From Pythium myriotylum (Eukaryota > Oomycota > Peronosporomycetes > Pythiales > Pythiaceae), in assembly GCA_023091665.1 (NCBI GenBank), contig JALJCQ010000013.1, forward strand, positions 3,162,001 to 3,226,000: DNA of 64,000 nucleotides, given 5' to 3'. The stretch's first letter is position 1. Each line of letters begins with the position of its first letter. A program made the position numbers and the translations under genes. A model generated the notes under the pieces. It did no database searches. It worked only from the letters and a program-made list of their open reading frames with translations, and had not been told where the DNA came from. Below are positions 12,156 through 25,572 of the stretch, piece after piece.

Positions 12156-13424
12156 CTTTTTGCTCCAGATCCTTTTTACTCCATTTCACCACCTCGCAAC
12201 ACACCTGCACTGCACTGCGCCTCCATCAACACACACTAACACCACCCACTCCAGCCAGTCTCCCATACCACTCCCGCACATTCGCCGTGGGACACACACT
12301 GTCCCACTCGACACTCGCCACTCGCCACTCGCCACTCGACACTCGCCACTCGCCACTCGCCACTCGCCACTCGACACTCCGCGCCTCGGACGCTCCGGGT
12401 TGTCCATCCCCCCTTGGTCTCCCTTCGATTTCTTGGGTCTCTCCTGACCTTTCGCCTGGACTTGGTCGTCCGCCCCCTTTCCTGGTCCCGTCACGCGACC
12501 GCAGTTCTTGCTTTTGATGTTCATCTTCGCCGTCGGTGCTGTCTGGCGTGTCTGTCGATGTGGTCGAAAGGACCGCACTCGACCCACGACTCCCACATGC
12601 ACTCGGGGGGCCTCGTTCGCACTCACTCGGTGAACAATGCGTATCGAAGCACGCACGCCACGCGTCAATATGTATCACCCCGACTTGGTTTGCACGCATA
12701 CCCGATCGTCCATGCCGACAGTCGAGCACGAGGATCCTCTGACACCGATGTGCCTACCTCAAAATCTGCGATGTCGCTCTGCTTTGCAGCCCGCATCCCA
12801 TCCTCCCCCACGCCTCCGTTCTAACATTTGACTTGAGCTGGAGCGCAAGAGTGATCGTGAGCGCGAGCGTCAGCCCAAGCGTCGCCCCGAACGTGAGGCC
12901 GAGCATGAGTGTGAAACGCGAGACCACACTGCTCGATACCCGCGCATATACCAGTACCTGGTCGTGGGGCTATGGCAGTCCTAGGGCCATTCGGAGGGCC
13001 GTCGGTCGCAGCTCCAAGTCGCAGAACTTCGGATCGGTCCAGAAAGCTCACTTCGAGTCCGTTGGGGTCATTTGTTGTACCGCATCCCCTGTCGCGCTGG
13101 ACATCAGCTCAATGACTCTATCAATCTGACGTGATGTGTTGCGCAATGTTTTGGAATATTTCGGTAGCGCAGTGAGCCTCGGGTGTGGTGGGGTGATTAG
13201 TAGTGAAGTGTGCAGTGGTTGTGCGCCAGAGAGGTGTGTGTGAGTGTGTGAGTGTGTGAGTGTGTGTGTGGTCTACTTGTGTGTGGGATTGGTTGTAGTT
13301 TTGTTGGTTGTTGTGTGTCTGCGGTGTAGTGTATGGTGTTGGCGGTGTTGTGGTTGTGGTATTGTTGTTGTGTGTAGTTTGTCGGTGTTTGTTATGGCTG
13401 TGAGGGCTAGGAAATGGTTATCGC

Positions 13425-13496
13425 GGCCGCGTGGTCTAGTGGTATGATTCTCGCTTCGGGTGCGAGAGGTCCCGGGTTCGATTCCCGGTGCGGCCC
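13425..13496 (+). tRNA. tRNA-Pro (CGG), unit 11
   Basis: Same sequence as the unit 1 gene. Minisatellite 13647-13716, n=10, code ACACAACCAA. A T-to-C change at about 14040 is shared with units 14 and 35. Spacing 1341 bp. Confidence 0.97.
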
Positions 13497-14765
13497 CTTT
13501 TTGCTCCAGATCCTTTTTACTCCATTTCACCACCTCGCAACACACCTGCACTGCACTGCGCCTCCATCAACACACACTAACACCACCCACTCCAGCCAGT
13601 CTCCCATACCACTCCCGCACATTCGCCGTGGGACACACACTGTCCCACTCGACACTCGCCACTCGACACTCGCCACTCGACACTCGACACTCGCCACTCG
13701 CCACTCGACACTCGACACTCCGCGCCTCGGACGCTCCGGGTTGTCCATCCCCCCTTGGTCTCCCTTCGATTTCTTGGGTCTCTCCTGACCTTTCGCCTGG
13801 ACTTGGTCGTCCGCCCCCTTTCCTGGTCCCGTCACGCGACCGCAGTTCTTGCTTTTGATGTTCATCTTCGCCGTCGGTGCTGTCTGGCGTGTCTGTCGAT
13901 GTGGTCGAAAGGACCGCACTCGACCCACGACTCCCACATGCACTCGGGGGGCCTCGTTCGCACTCACTCGGTGAACAATGCGTATCGAAGCACGCACGCC
14001 ACGCGTCAATATGTATCACCCCGACTTGGTTTGCACGCACACCCGATCGTCCATGCCGACAGTCGAGCACGAGGATCCTCTGACACCGATGTGCCTACCT
14101 CAAAATCTGCGATGTCGCTCTGCTTTGCAGCCCGCATCCCATCCTCCCCCACGCCTCCGTTCTAACATTTGACTTGAGCTGGAGCGCAAGAGTGATCGTG
14201 AGCGCGAGCGTCAGCCCAAGCGTCGCCCCGAACGTGAGGCCGAGCATGAGTGTGAAACGCGAGACCACACTGCTCGATACCCGCGCATATACCAGTACCT
14301 GGTCGTGGGGCTATGGCAGTCCTAGGGCCATTCGGAGGGCCGTCGGTCGCAGCTCCAAGTCGCAGAACTTCGGATCGGTCCAGAAAGCTCACTTCGAGTC
14401 CGTTGGGGTCATTTGTTGTACCGCATCCCCTGTCGCGCTGGACATCAGCTCAATGACTCTATCAATCTGACGTGATGTGTTGCGCAATGTTTTGGAATAT
14501 TTCGGTAGCGCAGTGAGCCTCGGGTGTGGTGGGGTGATTAGTAGTGAAGTGTGCAGTGGTTGTGCGCCAGAGAGGTGTGTGTGAGTGTGTGAGTGTGTGA
14601 GTGTGTGTGTGGTCTACTTGTGTGTGGGATTGGTTGTAGTTTTGTTGGTTGTTGTGTGTCTGCGGTGTAGTGTATGGTGTTGGCGGTGTTGTGGTTGTGG
14701 TATTGTTGTTGTGTGTAGTTTGTCGGTGTTTGTTATGGCTGTGAGGGCTAGGAAATGGTTATCGC

Positions 14766-14837
14766 GGCCGCGTGGTCTAGTGGTATGATTCTCGCTTCGG
14801 GTGCGAGAGGTCCCGGGTTCGATTCCCGGTGCGGCCC
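14766..14837 (+). tRNA. tRNA-Pro (CGG), unit 12
   Basis: Same sequence as the unit 1 gene. Minisatellite 14988-15057, n=10, code ACAAAACCAA. Two substitutions are private to this unit (near 15155 and 15696). Spacing 1341 bp. Confidence 0.97.
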
Positions 14838-16106
14838 CTTTTTGCTCCAGATCCTTTTTACTCCATTTCACCACCTCGCAACACACCTGCACTGCACTGC
14901 GCCTCCATCAACACACACTAACACCACCCACTCCAGCCAGTCTCCCATACCACTCCCGCACATTCGCCGTGGGACACACACTGTCCCACTCGACACTCGC
15001 CACTCGACACTCGACACTCGACACTCGACACTCGCCACTCGCCACTCGACACTCGACACTCCGCGCCTCGGACGCTCCGGGTTGTCCATCCCCCCTTGGT
15101 CTCCCTTCGATTTCTTGGGTCTCTCCTGACCTTTCGCCTGGACTTGGTCGTCCGTCCCCTTTCCTGGTCCCGTCACGCGACCGCAGTTCTTGCTTTTGAT
15201 GTTCATCTTCGCCGTCGGTGCTGTCTGGCGTGTCTGTCGATGTGGTCGAAAGGACCGCACTCGACCCACGACTCCCACATGCACTCGGGGGGCCTCGTTC
15301 GCACTCACTCGGTGAACAATGCGTATCGAAGCACGCACGCCACGCGTCAATATGTATCACCCCGACTTGGTTTGCACGCATACCCGATCGTCCATGCCGA
15401 CAGTCGAGCACGAGGATCCTCTGACACCGATGTGCCTACCTCAAAATCTGCGATGTCGCTCTGCTTTGCAGCCCGCATCCCATCCTCCCCCACGCCTCCG
15501 TTCTAACATTTGACTTGAGCTGGAGCGCAAGAGTGATCGTGAGCGCGAGCGTCAGCCCAAGCGTCGCCCCGAACGTGAGGCCGAGCATGAGTGTGAAACG
15601 CGAGACCACACTGCTCGATACCCGCGCATATACCAGTACCTGGTCGTGGGGCTATGGCAGTCCTAGGGCCATTCGGAGGGCCGTCGGTCGCAGCTTCAAG
15701 TCGCAGAACTTCGGATCGGTCCAGAAAGCTCACTTCGAGTCCGTTGGGGTCATTTGTTGTACCGCATCCCCTGTCGCGCTGGACATCAGCTCAATGACTC
15801 TATCAATCTGACGTGATGTGTTGCGCAATGTTTTGGAATATTTCGGTAGCGCAGTGAGCCTCGGGTGTGGTGGGGTGATTAGTAGTGAAGTGTGCAGTGG
15901 TTGTGCGCCAGAGAGGTGTGTGTGAGTGTGTGAGTGTGTGAGTGTGTGTGTGGTCTACTTGTGTGTGGGATTGGTTGTAGTTTTGTTGGTTGTTGTGTGT
16001 CTGCGGTGTAGTGTATGGTGTTGGCGGTGTTGTGGTTGTGGTATTGTTGTTGTGTGTAGTTTGTCGGTGTTTGTTATGGCTGTGAGGGCTAGGAAATGGT
16101 TATCGC

Positions 16107-16178
16107 GGCCGCGTGGTCTAGTGGTATGATTCTCGCTTCGGGTGCGAGAGGTCCCGGGTTCGATTCCCGGTGCGGCCC
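16107..16178 (+). tRNA. tRNA-Pro (CGG), unit 13
   Basis: Same sequence as the unit 1 gene. Minisatellite 16329-16398, n=10, code ACAAAACCCA. It is the last unit of the left, A-first subfamily. Spacing 1341 bp. Confidence 0.97.
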
Positions 16179-17447
16179 CTTTTTGCTCCAGATCCTTTTT
16201 ACTCCATTTCACCACCTCGCAACACACCTGCACTGCACTGCGCCTCCATCAACACACACTAACACCACCCACTCCAGCCAGTCTCCCATACCACTCCCGC
16301 ACATTCGCCGTGGGACACACACTGTCCCACTCGACACTCGCCACTCGACACTCGACACTCGACACTCGACACTCGCCACTCGCCACTCGCCACTCGACAC
16401 TCCGCGCCTCGGACGCTCCGGGTTGTCCATCCCCCCTTGGTCTCCCTTCGATTTCTTGGGTCTCTCCTGACCTTTCGCCTGGACTTGGTCGTCCGCCCCC
16501 TTTCCTGGTCCCGTCACGCGACCGCAGTTCTTGCTTTTGATGTTCATCTTCGCCGTCGGTGCTGTCTGGCGTGTCTGTCGATGTGGTCGAAAGGACCGCA
16601 CTCGACCCACGACTCCCACATGCACTCGGGGGGCCTCGTTCGCACTCACTCGGTGAACAATGCGTATCGAAGCACGCACGCCACGCGTCAATATGTATCA
16701 CCCCGACTTGGTTTGCACGCATACCCGATCGTCCATGCCGACAGTCGAGCACGAGGATCCTCTGACACCGATGTGCCTACCTCAAAATCTGCGATGTCGC
16801 TCTGCTTTGCAGCCCGCATCCCATCCTCCCCCACGCCTCCGTTCTAACATTTGACTTGAGCTGGAGCGCAAGAGTGATCGTGAGCGCGAGCGTCAGCCCA
16901 AGCGTCGCCCCGAACGTGAGGCCGAGCATGAGTGTGAAACGCGAGACCACACTGCTCGATACCCGCGCATATACCAGTACCTGGTCGTGGGGCTATGGCA
17001 GTCCTAGGGCCATTCGGAGGGCCGTCGGTCGCAGCTCCAAGTCGCAGAACTTCGGATCGGTCCAGAAAGCTCACTTCGAGTCCGTTGGGGTCATTTGTTG
17101 TACCGCATCCCCTGTCGCGCTGGACATCAGCTCAATGACTCTATCAATCTGACGTGATGTGTTGCGCAATGTTTTGGAATATTTCGGTAGCGCAGTGAGC
17201 CTCGGGTGTGGTGGGGTGATTAGTAGTGAAGTGTGCAGTGGTTGTGCGCCAGAGAGGTGTGTGTGAGTGTGTGAGTGTGTGAGTGTGTGTGTGGTCTACT
17301 TGTGTGTGGGATTGGTTGTAGTTTTGTTGGTTGTTGTGTGTCTGCGGTGTAGTGTATGGTGTTGGCGGTGTTGTGGTTGTGGTATTGTTGTTGTGTGTAG
17401 TTTGTCGGTGTTTGTTATGGCTGTGAGGGCTAGGAAATGGTTATCGC

Positions 17448-17519
17448 GGCCGCGTGGTCTAGTGGTATGATTCTCGCTTCGGGTGCGAGAGGTCCCGGGT
17501 TCGATTCCCGGTGCGGCCC
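17448..17519 (+). tRNA. tRNA-Pro (CGG), unit 14
   Basis: Same sequence as the unit 1 gene. Minisatellite 17670-17746, n=11, code CCACACACTAA. It is the first C-first unit and has the C-to-T variant near 17776 (CTATCC in place of CCATCC). Spacing 1348 bp. Confidence 0.97.
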
Positions 17520-18795
17520 CTTTTTGCTCCAGATCCTTTTTACTCCATTTCACCACCTCGCAACACACCTGCACTGCACTGCGCCTCCATCAACACACAC
17601 TAACACCACCCACTCCAGCCAGTCTCCCATACCACTCCCGCACATTCGCCGTGGGACACACACTGTCCCACTCGCCACTCGCCACTCGACACTCGCCACT
17701 CGACACTCGCCACTCGACACTCGCCACTCGTCACTCGACACTCGACACTCCGCGCCTCGGACGCTCCGGGTTGTCTATCCCCCCTTGGTCTCCCTTCGAT
17801 TTCTTGGGTCTCTCCTGACCTTTCGCCTGGACTTGGTCGTCCGCCCCCTTTCCTGGTCCCGTCACGCGACCGCAGTTCTTGCTTTTGATGTTCATCTTCG
17901 CCGTCGGTGCTGTCTGGCGTGTCTGTCGATGTGGTCGAAAGGACCGCACTCGACCCACGACTCCCACATGCACTCGGGGGGCCTCGTTCGCACTCACTCG
18001 GTGAACAATGCGTATCGAAGCACGCACGCCACGCGTCAATATGTATCACCCCGACTTGGTTTGCACGCACACCCGATCGTCCATGCCGACAGTCGAGCAC
18101 GAGGATCCTCTGACACCGATGTGCCTACCTCAAAATCTGCGATGTCGCTCTGCTTTGCAGCCCGCATCCCATCCTCCCCCACGCCTCCGTTCTAACATTT
18201 GACTTGAGCTGGAGCGCAAGAGTGATCGTGAGCGCGAGCGTCAGCCCAAGCGTCGCCCCGAACGTGAGGCCGAGCATGAGTGTGAAACGCGAGACCACAC
18301 TGCTCGATACCCGCGCATATACCAGTACCTGGTCGTGGGGCTATGGCAGTCCTAGGGCCATTCGGAGGGCCGTCGGTCGCAGCTCCAAGTCGCAGAACTT
18401 CGGATCGGTCCAGAAAGCTCACTTCGAGTCCGTTGGGGTCATTTGTTGTACCGCATCCCCTGTCGCGCTGGACATCAGCTCAATGACTCTATCAATCTGA
18501 CGTGATGTGTTGCGCAATGTTTTGGAATATTTCGGTAGCGCAGTGAGCCTCGGGTGTGGTGGGGTGATTAGTAGTGAAGTGTGCAGTGGTTGTGCGCCAG
18601 AGAGGTGTGTGTGAGTGTGTGAGTGTGTGAGTGTGTGTGTGGTCTACTTGTGTGTGGGATTGGTTGTAGTTTTGTTGGTTGTTGTGTGTCTGCGGTGTAG
18701 TGTATGGTGTTGGCGGTGTTGTGGTTGTGGTATTGTTGTTGTGTGTAGTTTGTCGGTGTTTGTTATGGCTGTGAGGGCTAGGAAATGGTTATCGC

Positions 18796-18867
18796 GGCCG
18801 CGTGGTCTAGTGGTATGATTCTCGCTTCGGGTGCGAGAGGTCCCGGGTTCGATTCCCGGTGCGGCCC
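18796..18867 (+). tRNA. tRNA-Pro (CGG), unit 15
   Basis: Same sequence as the unit 1 gene. Minisatellite 19018-19059, n=6, code CCACAA, the shortest in the array, giving the shortest spacing of 1313 bp. Confidence 0.97.
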
Positions 18868-20108
18868 CTTTTTGCTCCAGATCCTTTTTACTCCATTTCA
18901 CCACCTCGCAACACACCTGCACTGCACTGCGCCTCCATCAACACACACTAACACCACCCACTCCAGCCAGTCTCCCATACCACTCCCGCACATTCGCCGT
19001 GGGACACACACTGTCCCACTCGCCACTCGCCACTCGACACTCGCCACTCGACACTCGACACTCCGCGCCTCGGACGCTCCGGGTTGTCCATCCCCCCTTG
19101 GTCTCCCTTCGATTTCTTGGGTCTCTCCTGACCTTTCGCCTGGACTTGGTCGTCCGCCCCCTTTCCTGGTCCCGTCACGCGACCGCAGTTCTTGCTTTTG
19201 ATGTTCATCTTCGCCGTCGGTGCTGTCTGGCGTGTCTGTCGATGTGGTCGAAAGGACCGCACTCGACCCACGACTCCCACATGCACTCGGGGGGCCTCGT
19301 TCGCACTCACTCGGTGAACAATGCGTATCGAAGCACGCACGCCACGCGTCAATATGTATCACCCCGACTTGGTTTGCACGCATACCCGATCGTCCATGCC
19401 GACAGTCGAGCACGAGGATCCTCTGACACCGATGTGCCTACCTCAAAATCTGCGATGTCGCTCTGCTTTGCAGCCCGCATCCCATCCTCCCCCACGCCTC
19501 CGTTCTAACATTTGACTTGAGCTGGAGCGCAAGAGTGATCGTGAGCGCGAGCGTCAGCCCAAGCGTCGCCCCGAACGTGAGGCCGAGCATGAGTGTGAAA
19601 CGCGAGACCACACTGCTCGATACCCGCGCATATACCAGTACCTGGTCGTGGGGCTATGGCAGTCCTAGGGCCATTCGGAGGGCCGTCGGTCGCAGCTCCA
19701 AGTCGCAGAACTTCGGATCGGTCCAGAAAGCTCACTTCGAGTCCGTTGGGGTCATTTGTTGTACCGCATCCCCTGTCGCGCTGGACATCAGCTCAATGAC
19801 TCTATCAATCTGACGTGATGTGTTGCGCAATGTTTTGGAATATTTCGGTAGCGCAGTGAGCCTCGGGTGTGGTGGGGTGATTAGTAGTGAAGTGTGCAGT
19901 GGTTGTGCGCCAGAGAGGTGTGTGTGAGTGTGTGAGTGTGTGAGTGTGTGTGTGGTCTACTTGTGTGTGGGATTGGTTGTAGTTTTGTTGGTTGTTGTGT
20001 GTCTGCGGTGTAGTGTATGGTGTTGGCGGTGTTGTGGTTGTGGTATTGTTGTTGTGTGTAGTTTGTCGGTGTTTGTTATGGCTGTGAGGGCTAGGAAATG
20101 GTTATCGC

Positions 20109-20180
20109 GGCCGCGTGGTCTAGTGGTATGATTCTCGCTTCGGGTGCGAGAGGTCCCGGGTTCGATTCCCGGTGCGGCCC
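20109..20180 (+). tRNA. tRNA-Pro (CGG), unit 16
   Basis: Same sequence as the unit 1 gene. Minisatellite 20331-20393, n=9, code CCACAACAA. It has the CTATCC variant. Spacing 1334 bp. Confidence 0.97.
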
Positions 20181-21442
20181 CTTTTTGCTCCAGATCCTTT
20201 TTACTCCATTTCACCACCTCGCAACACACCTGCACTGCACTGCGCCTCCATCAACACACACTAACACCACCCACTCCAGCCAGTCTCCCATACCACTCCC
20301 GCACATTCGCCGTGGGACACACACTGTCCCACTCGCCACTCGCCACTCGACACTCGCCACTCGACACTCGACACTCGCCACTCGACACTCGACACTCCGC
20401 GCCTCGGACGCTCCGGGTTGTCTATCCCCCCTTGGTCTCCCTTCGATTTCTTGGGTCTCTCCTGACCTTTCGCCTGGACTTGGTCGTCCGCCCCCTTTCC
20501 TGGTCCCGTCACGCGACCGCAGTTCTTGCTTTTGATGTTCATCTTCGCCGTCGGTGCTGTCTGGCGTGTCTGTCGATGTGGTCGAAAGGACCGCACTCGA
20601 CCCACGACTCCCACATGCACTCGGGGGGCCTCGTTCGCACTCACTCGGTGAACAATGCGTATCGAAGCACGCACGCCACGCGTCAATATGTATCACCCCG
20701 ACTTGGTTTGCACGCATACCCGATCGTCCATGCCGACAGTCGAGCACGAGGATCCTCTGACACCGATGTGCCTACCTCAAAATCTGCGATGTCGCTCTGC
20801 TTTGCAGCCCGCATCCCATCCTCCCCCACGCCTCCGTTCTAACATTTGACTTGAGCTGGAGCGCAAGAGTGATCGTGAGCGCGAGCGTCAGCCCAAGCGT
20901 CGCCCCGAACGTGAGGCCGAGCATGAGTGTGAAACGCGAGACCACACTGCTCGATACCCGCGCATATACCAGTACCTGGTCGTGGGGCTATGGCAGTCCT
21001 AGGGCCATTCGGAGGGCCGTCGGTCGCAGCTCCAAGTCGCAGAACTTCGGATCGGTCCAGAAAGCTCACTTCGAGTCCGTTGGGGTCATTTGTTGTACCG
21101 CATCCCCTGTCGCGCTGGACATCAGCTCAATGACTCTATCAATCTGACGTGATGTGTTGCGCAATGTTTTGGAATATTTCGGTAGCGCAGTGAGCCTCGG
21201 GTGTGGTGGGGTGATTAGTAGTGAAGTGTGCAGTGGTTGTGCGCCAGAGAGGTGTGTGTGAGTGTGTGAGTGTGTGAGTGTGTGTGTGGTCTACTTGTGT
21301 GTGGGATTGGTTGTAGTTTTGTTGGTTGTTGTGTGTCTGCGGTGTAGTGTATGGTGTTGGCGGTGTTGTGGTTGTGGTATTGTTGTTGTGTGTAGTTTGT
21401 CGGTGTTTGTTATGGCTGTGAGGGCTAGGAAATGGTTATCGC

Positions 21443-21514
21443 GGCCGCGTGGTCTAGTGGTATGATTCTCGCTTCGGGTGCGAGAGGTCCCGGGTTCGAT
21501 TCCCGGTGCGGCCC
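21443..21514 (+). tRNA. tRNA-Pro (CGG), unit 17
   Basis: Same sequence as the unit 1 gene. Minisatellite 21665-21727, n=9, code CCACAACAA, with the first repeat changed to ATTCG. That change is shared only with unit 23. Spacing 1334 bp. Confidence 0.97.
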
Positions 21515-22776
21515 CTTTTTGCTCCAGATCCTTTTTACTCCATTTCACCACCTCGCAACACACCTGCACTGCACTGCGCCTCCATCAACACACACTAACA
21601 CCACCCACTCCAGCCAGTCTCCCATACCACTCCCGCACATTCGCCGTGGGACACACACTGTCCCATTCGCCACTCGCCACTCGACACTCGCCACTCGACA
21701 CTCGACACTCGCCACTCGACACTCGACACTCCGCGCCTCGGACGCTCCGGGTTGTCTATCCCCCCTTGGTCTCCCTTCGATTTCTTGGGTCTCTCCTGAC
21801 CTTTCGCCTGGACTTGGTCGTCCGCCCCCTTTCCTGGTCCCGTCACGCGACCGCAGTTCTTGCTTTTGATGTTCATCTTCGCCGTCGGTGCTGTCTGGCG
21901 TGTCTGTCGATGTGGTCGAAAGGACCGCACTCGACCCACGACTCCCACATGCACTCGGGGGGCCTCGTTCGCACTCACTCGGTGAACAATGCGTATCGAA
22001 GCACGCACGCCACGCGTCAATATGTATCACCCCGACTTGGTTTGCACGCATACCCGATCGTCCATGCCGACAGTCGAGCACGAGGATCCTCTGACACCGA
22101 TGTGCCTACCTCAAAATCTGCGATGTCGCTCTGCTTTGCAGCCCGCATCCCATCCTCCCCCACGCCTCCGTTCTAACATTTGACTTGAGCTGGAGCGCAA
22201 GAGTGATCGTGAGCGCGAGCGTCAGCCCAAGCGTCGCCCCGAACGTGAGGCCGAGCATGAGTGTGAAACGCGAGACCACACTGCTCGATACCCGCGCATA
22301 TACCAGTACCTGGTCGTGGGGCTATGGCAGTCCTAGGGCCATTCGGAGGGCCGTCGGTCGCAGCTCCAAGTCGCAGAACTTCGGATCGGTCCAGAAAGCT
22401 CACTTCGAGTCCGTTGGGGTCATTTGTTGTACCGCATCCCCTGTCGCGCTGGACATCAGCTCAATGACTCTATCAATCTGACGTGATGTGTTGCGCAATG
22501 TTTTGGAATATTTCGGTAGCGCAGTGAGCCTCGGGTGTGGTGGGGTGATTAGTAGTGAAGTGTGCAGTGGTTGTGCGCCAGAGAGGTGTGTGTGAGTGTG
22601 TGAGTGTGTGAGTGTGTGTGTGGTCTACTTGTGTGTGGGATTGGTTGTAGTTTTGTTGGTTGTTGTGTGTCTGCGGTGTAGTGTATGGTGTTGGCGGTGT
22701 TGTGGTTGTGGTATTGTTGTTGTGTGTAGTTTGTCGGTGTTTGTTATGGCTGTGAGGGCTAGGAAATGGTTATCGC

Positions 22777-22848
22777 GGCCGCGTGGTCTAGTGGTATGAT
22801 TCTCGCTTCGGGTGCGAGAGGTCCCGGGTTCGATTCCCGGTGCGGCCC
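22777..22848 (+). tRNA. tRNA-Pro (CGG), unit 18
   Basis: Same sequence as the unit 1 gene. Minisatellite 22999-23075, n=11, code CCACACACTAA, as in units 14 and 24. It has the CTATCC variant. Spacing 1348 bp. Confidence 0.97.
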
Positions 22849-24124
22849 CTTTTTGCTCCAGATCCTTTTTACTCCATTTCACCACCTCGCAACACACCTG
22901 CACTGCACTGCGCCTCCATCAACACACACTAACACCACCCACTCCAGCCAGTCTCCCATACCACTCCCGCACATTCGCCGTGGGACACACACTGTCCCAC
23001 TCGCCACTCGCCACTCGACACTCGCCACTCGACACTCGCCACTCGACACTCGCCACTCGTCACTCGACACTCGACACTCCGCGCCTCGGACGCTCCGGGT
23101 TGTCTATCCCCCCTTGGTCTCCCTTCGATTTCTTGGGTCTCTCCTGACCTTTCGCCTGGACTTGGTCGTCCGCCCCCTTTCCTGGTCCCGTCACGCGACC
23201 GCAGTTCTTGCTTTTGATGTTCATCTTCGCCGTCGGTGCTGTCTGGCGTGTCTGTCGATGTGGTCGAAAGGACCGCACTCGACCCACGACTCCCACATGC
23301 ACTCGGGGGGCCTCGTTCGCACTCACTCGGTGAACAATGCGTATCGAAGCACGCACGCCACGCGTCAATATGTATCACCCCGACTTGGTTTGCACGCATA
23401 CCCGATCGTCCATGCCGACAGTCGAGCACGAGGATCCTCTGACACCGATGTGCCTACCTCAAAATCTGCGATGTCGCTCTGCTTTGCAGCCCGCATCCCA
23501 TCCTCCCCCACGCCTCCGTTCTAACATTTGACTTGAGCTGGAGCGCAAGAGTGATCGTGAGCGCGAGCGTCAGCCCAAGCGTCGCCCCGAACGTGAGGCC
23601 GAGCATGAGTGTGAAACGCGAGACCACACTGCTCGATACCCGCGCATATACCAGTACCTGGTCGTGGGGCTATGGCAGTCCTAGGGCCATTCGGAGGGCC
23701 GTCGGTCGCAGCTCCAAGTCGCAGAACTTCGGATCGGTCCAGAAAGCTCACTTCGAGTCCGTTGGGGTCATTTGTTGTACCGCATCCCCTGTCGCGCTGG
23801 ACATCAGCTCAATGACTCTATCAATCTGACGTGATGTGTTGCGCAATGTTTTGGAATATTTCGGTAGCGCAGTGAGCCTCGGGTGTGGTGGGGTGATTAG
23901 TAGTGAAGTGTGCAGTGGTTGTGCGCCAGAGAGGTGTGTGTGAGTGTGTGAGTGTGTGAGTGTGTGTGTGGTCTACTTGTGTGTGGGATTGGTTGTAGTT
24001 TTGTTGGTTGTTGTGTGTCTGCGGTGTAGTGTATGGTGTTGGCGGTGTTGTGGTTGTGGTATTGTTGTTGTGTGTAGTTTGTCGGTGTTTGTTATGGCTG
24101 TGAGGGCTAGGAAATGGTTATCGC

Positions 24125-24196
24125 GGCCGCGTGGTCTAGTGGTATGATTCTCGCTTCGGGTGCGAGAGGTCCCGGGTTCGATTCCCGGTGCGGCCC
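24125..24196 (+). tRNA. tRNA-Pro (CGG), unit 19
   Basis: Same sequence as the unit 1 gene. Minisatellite 24347-24451, n=15, code CCACAAACAAAACAA, as in unit 25. Spacing 1376 bp. Confidence 0.97.
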
Positions 24197-25500
24197 CTTT
24201 TTGCTCCAGATCCTTTTTACTCCATTTCACCACCTCGCAACACACCTGCACTGCACTGCGCCTCCATCAACACACACTAACACCACCCACTCCAGCCAGT
24301 CTCCCATACCACTCCCGCACATTCGCCGTGGGACACACACTGTCCCACTCGCCACTCGCCACTCGACACTCGCCACTCGACACTCGACACTCGACACTCG
24401 CCACTCGACACTCGACACTCGACACTCGACACTCGCCACTCGACACTCGACACTCCGCGCCTCGGACGCTCCGGGTTGTCCATCCCCCCTTGGTCTCCCT
24501 TCGATTTCTTGGGTCTCTCCTGACCTTTCGCCTGGACTTGGTCGTCCGCCCCCTTTCCTGGTCCCGTCACGCGACCGCAGTTCTTGCTTTTGATGTTCAT
24601 CTTCGCCGTCGGTGCTGTCTGGCGTGTCTGTCGATGTGGTCGAAAGGACCGCACTCGACCCACGACTCCCACATGCACTCGGGGGGCCTCGTTCGCACTC
24701 ACTCGGTGAACAATGCGTATCGAAGCACGCACGCCACGCGTCAATATGTATCACCCCGACTTGGTTTGCACGCATACCCGATCGTCCATGCCGACAGTCG
24801 AGCACGAGGATCCTCTGACACCGATGTGCCTACCTCAAAATCTGCGATGTCGCTCTGCTTTGCAGCCCGCATCCCATCCTCCCCCACGCCTCCGTTCTAA
24901 CATTTGACTTGAGCTGGAGCGCAAGAGTGATCGTGAGCGCGAGCGTCAGCCCAAGCGTCGCCCCGAACGTGAGGCCGAGCATGAGTGTGAAACGCGAGAC
25001 CACACTGCTCGATACCCGCGCATATACCAGTACCTGGTCGTGGGGCTATGGCAGTCCTAGGGCCATTCGGAGGGCCGTCGGTCGCAGCTCCAAGTCGCAG
25101 AACTTCGGATCGGTCCAGAAAGCTCACTTCGAGTCCGTTGGGGTCATTTGTTGTACCGCATCCCCTGTCGCGCTGGACATCAGCTCAATGACTCTATCAA
25201 TCTGACGTGATGTGTTGCGCAATGTTTTGGAATATTTCGGTAGCGCAGTGAGCCTCGGGTGTGGTGGGGTGATTAGTAGTGAAGTGTGCAGTGGTTGTGC
25301 GCCAGAGAGGTGTGTGTGAGTGTGTGAGTGTGTGAGTGTGTGTGTGGTCTACTTGTGTGTGGGATTGGTTGTAGTTTTGTTGGTTGTTGTGTGTCTGCGG
25401 TGTAGTGTATGGTGTTGGCGGTGTTGTGGTTGTGGTATTGTTGTTGTGTGTAGTTTGTCGGTGTTTGTTATGGCTGTGAGGGCTAGGAAATGGTTATCGC

Positions 25501-25572
25501 GGCCGCGTGGTCTAGTGGTATGATTCTCGCTTCGGGTGCGAGAGGTCCCGGGTTCGATTCCCGGTGCGGCCC
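25501..25572 (+). tRNA. tRNA-Pro (CGG), unit 20
   Basis: Same sequence as the unit 1 gene. Minisatellite 25723-25834, n=16, code CCACACAAAAAAACAA, unique to this unit. Spacing 1383 bp. Confidence 0.97.

Larger units (their letters stand above)
21432..25489 (+). repeat. Higher-order block, copy 1 (units 17-19)
   Basis: Three consecutive units with spacings 1334, 1348 and 1376 bp, the private ATTCG variant in the first unit and CTATCC in the first two. The same lengths, variants and barcodes recur in the same order at 29639-33696, 8207 bp downstream. Confidence 0.88.
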
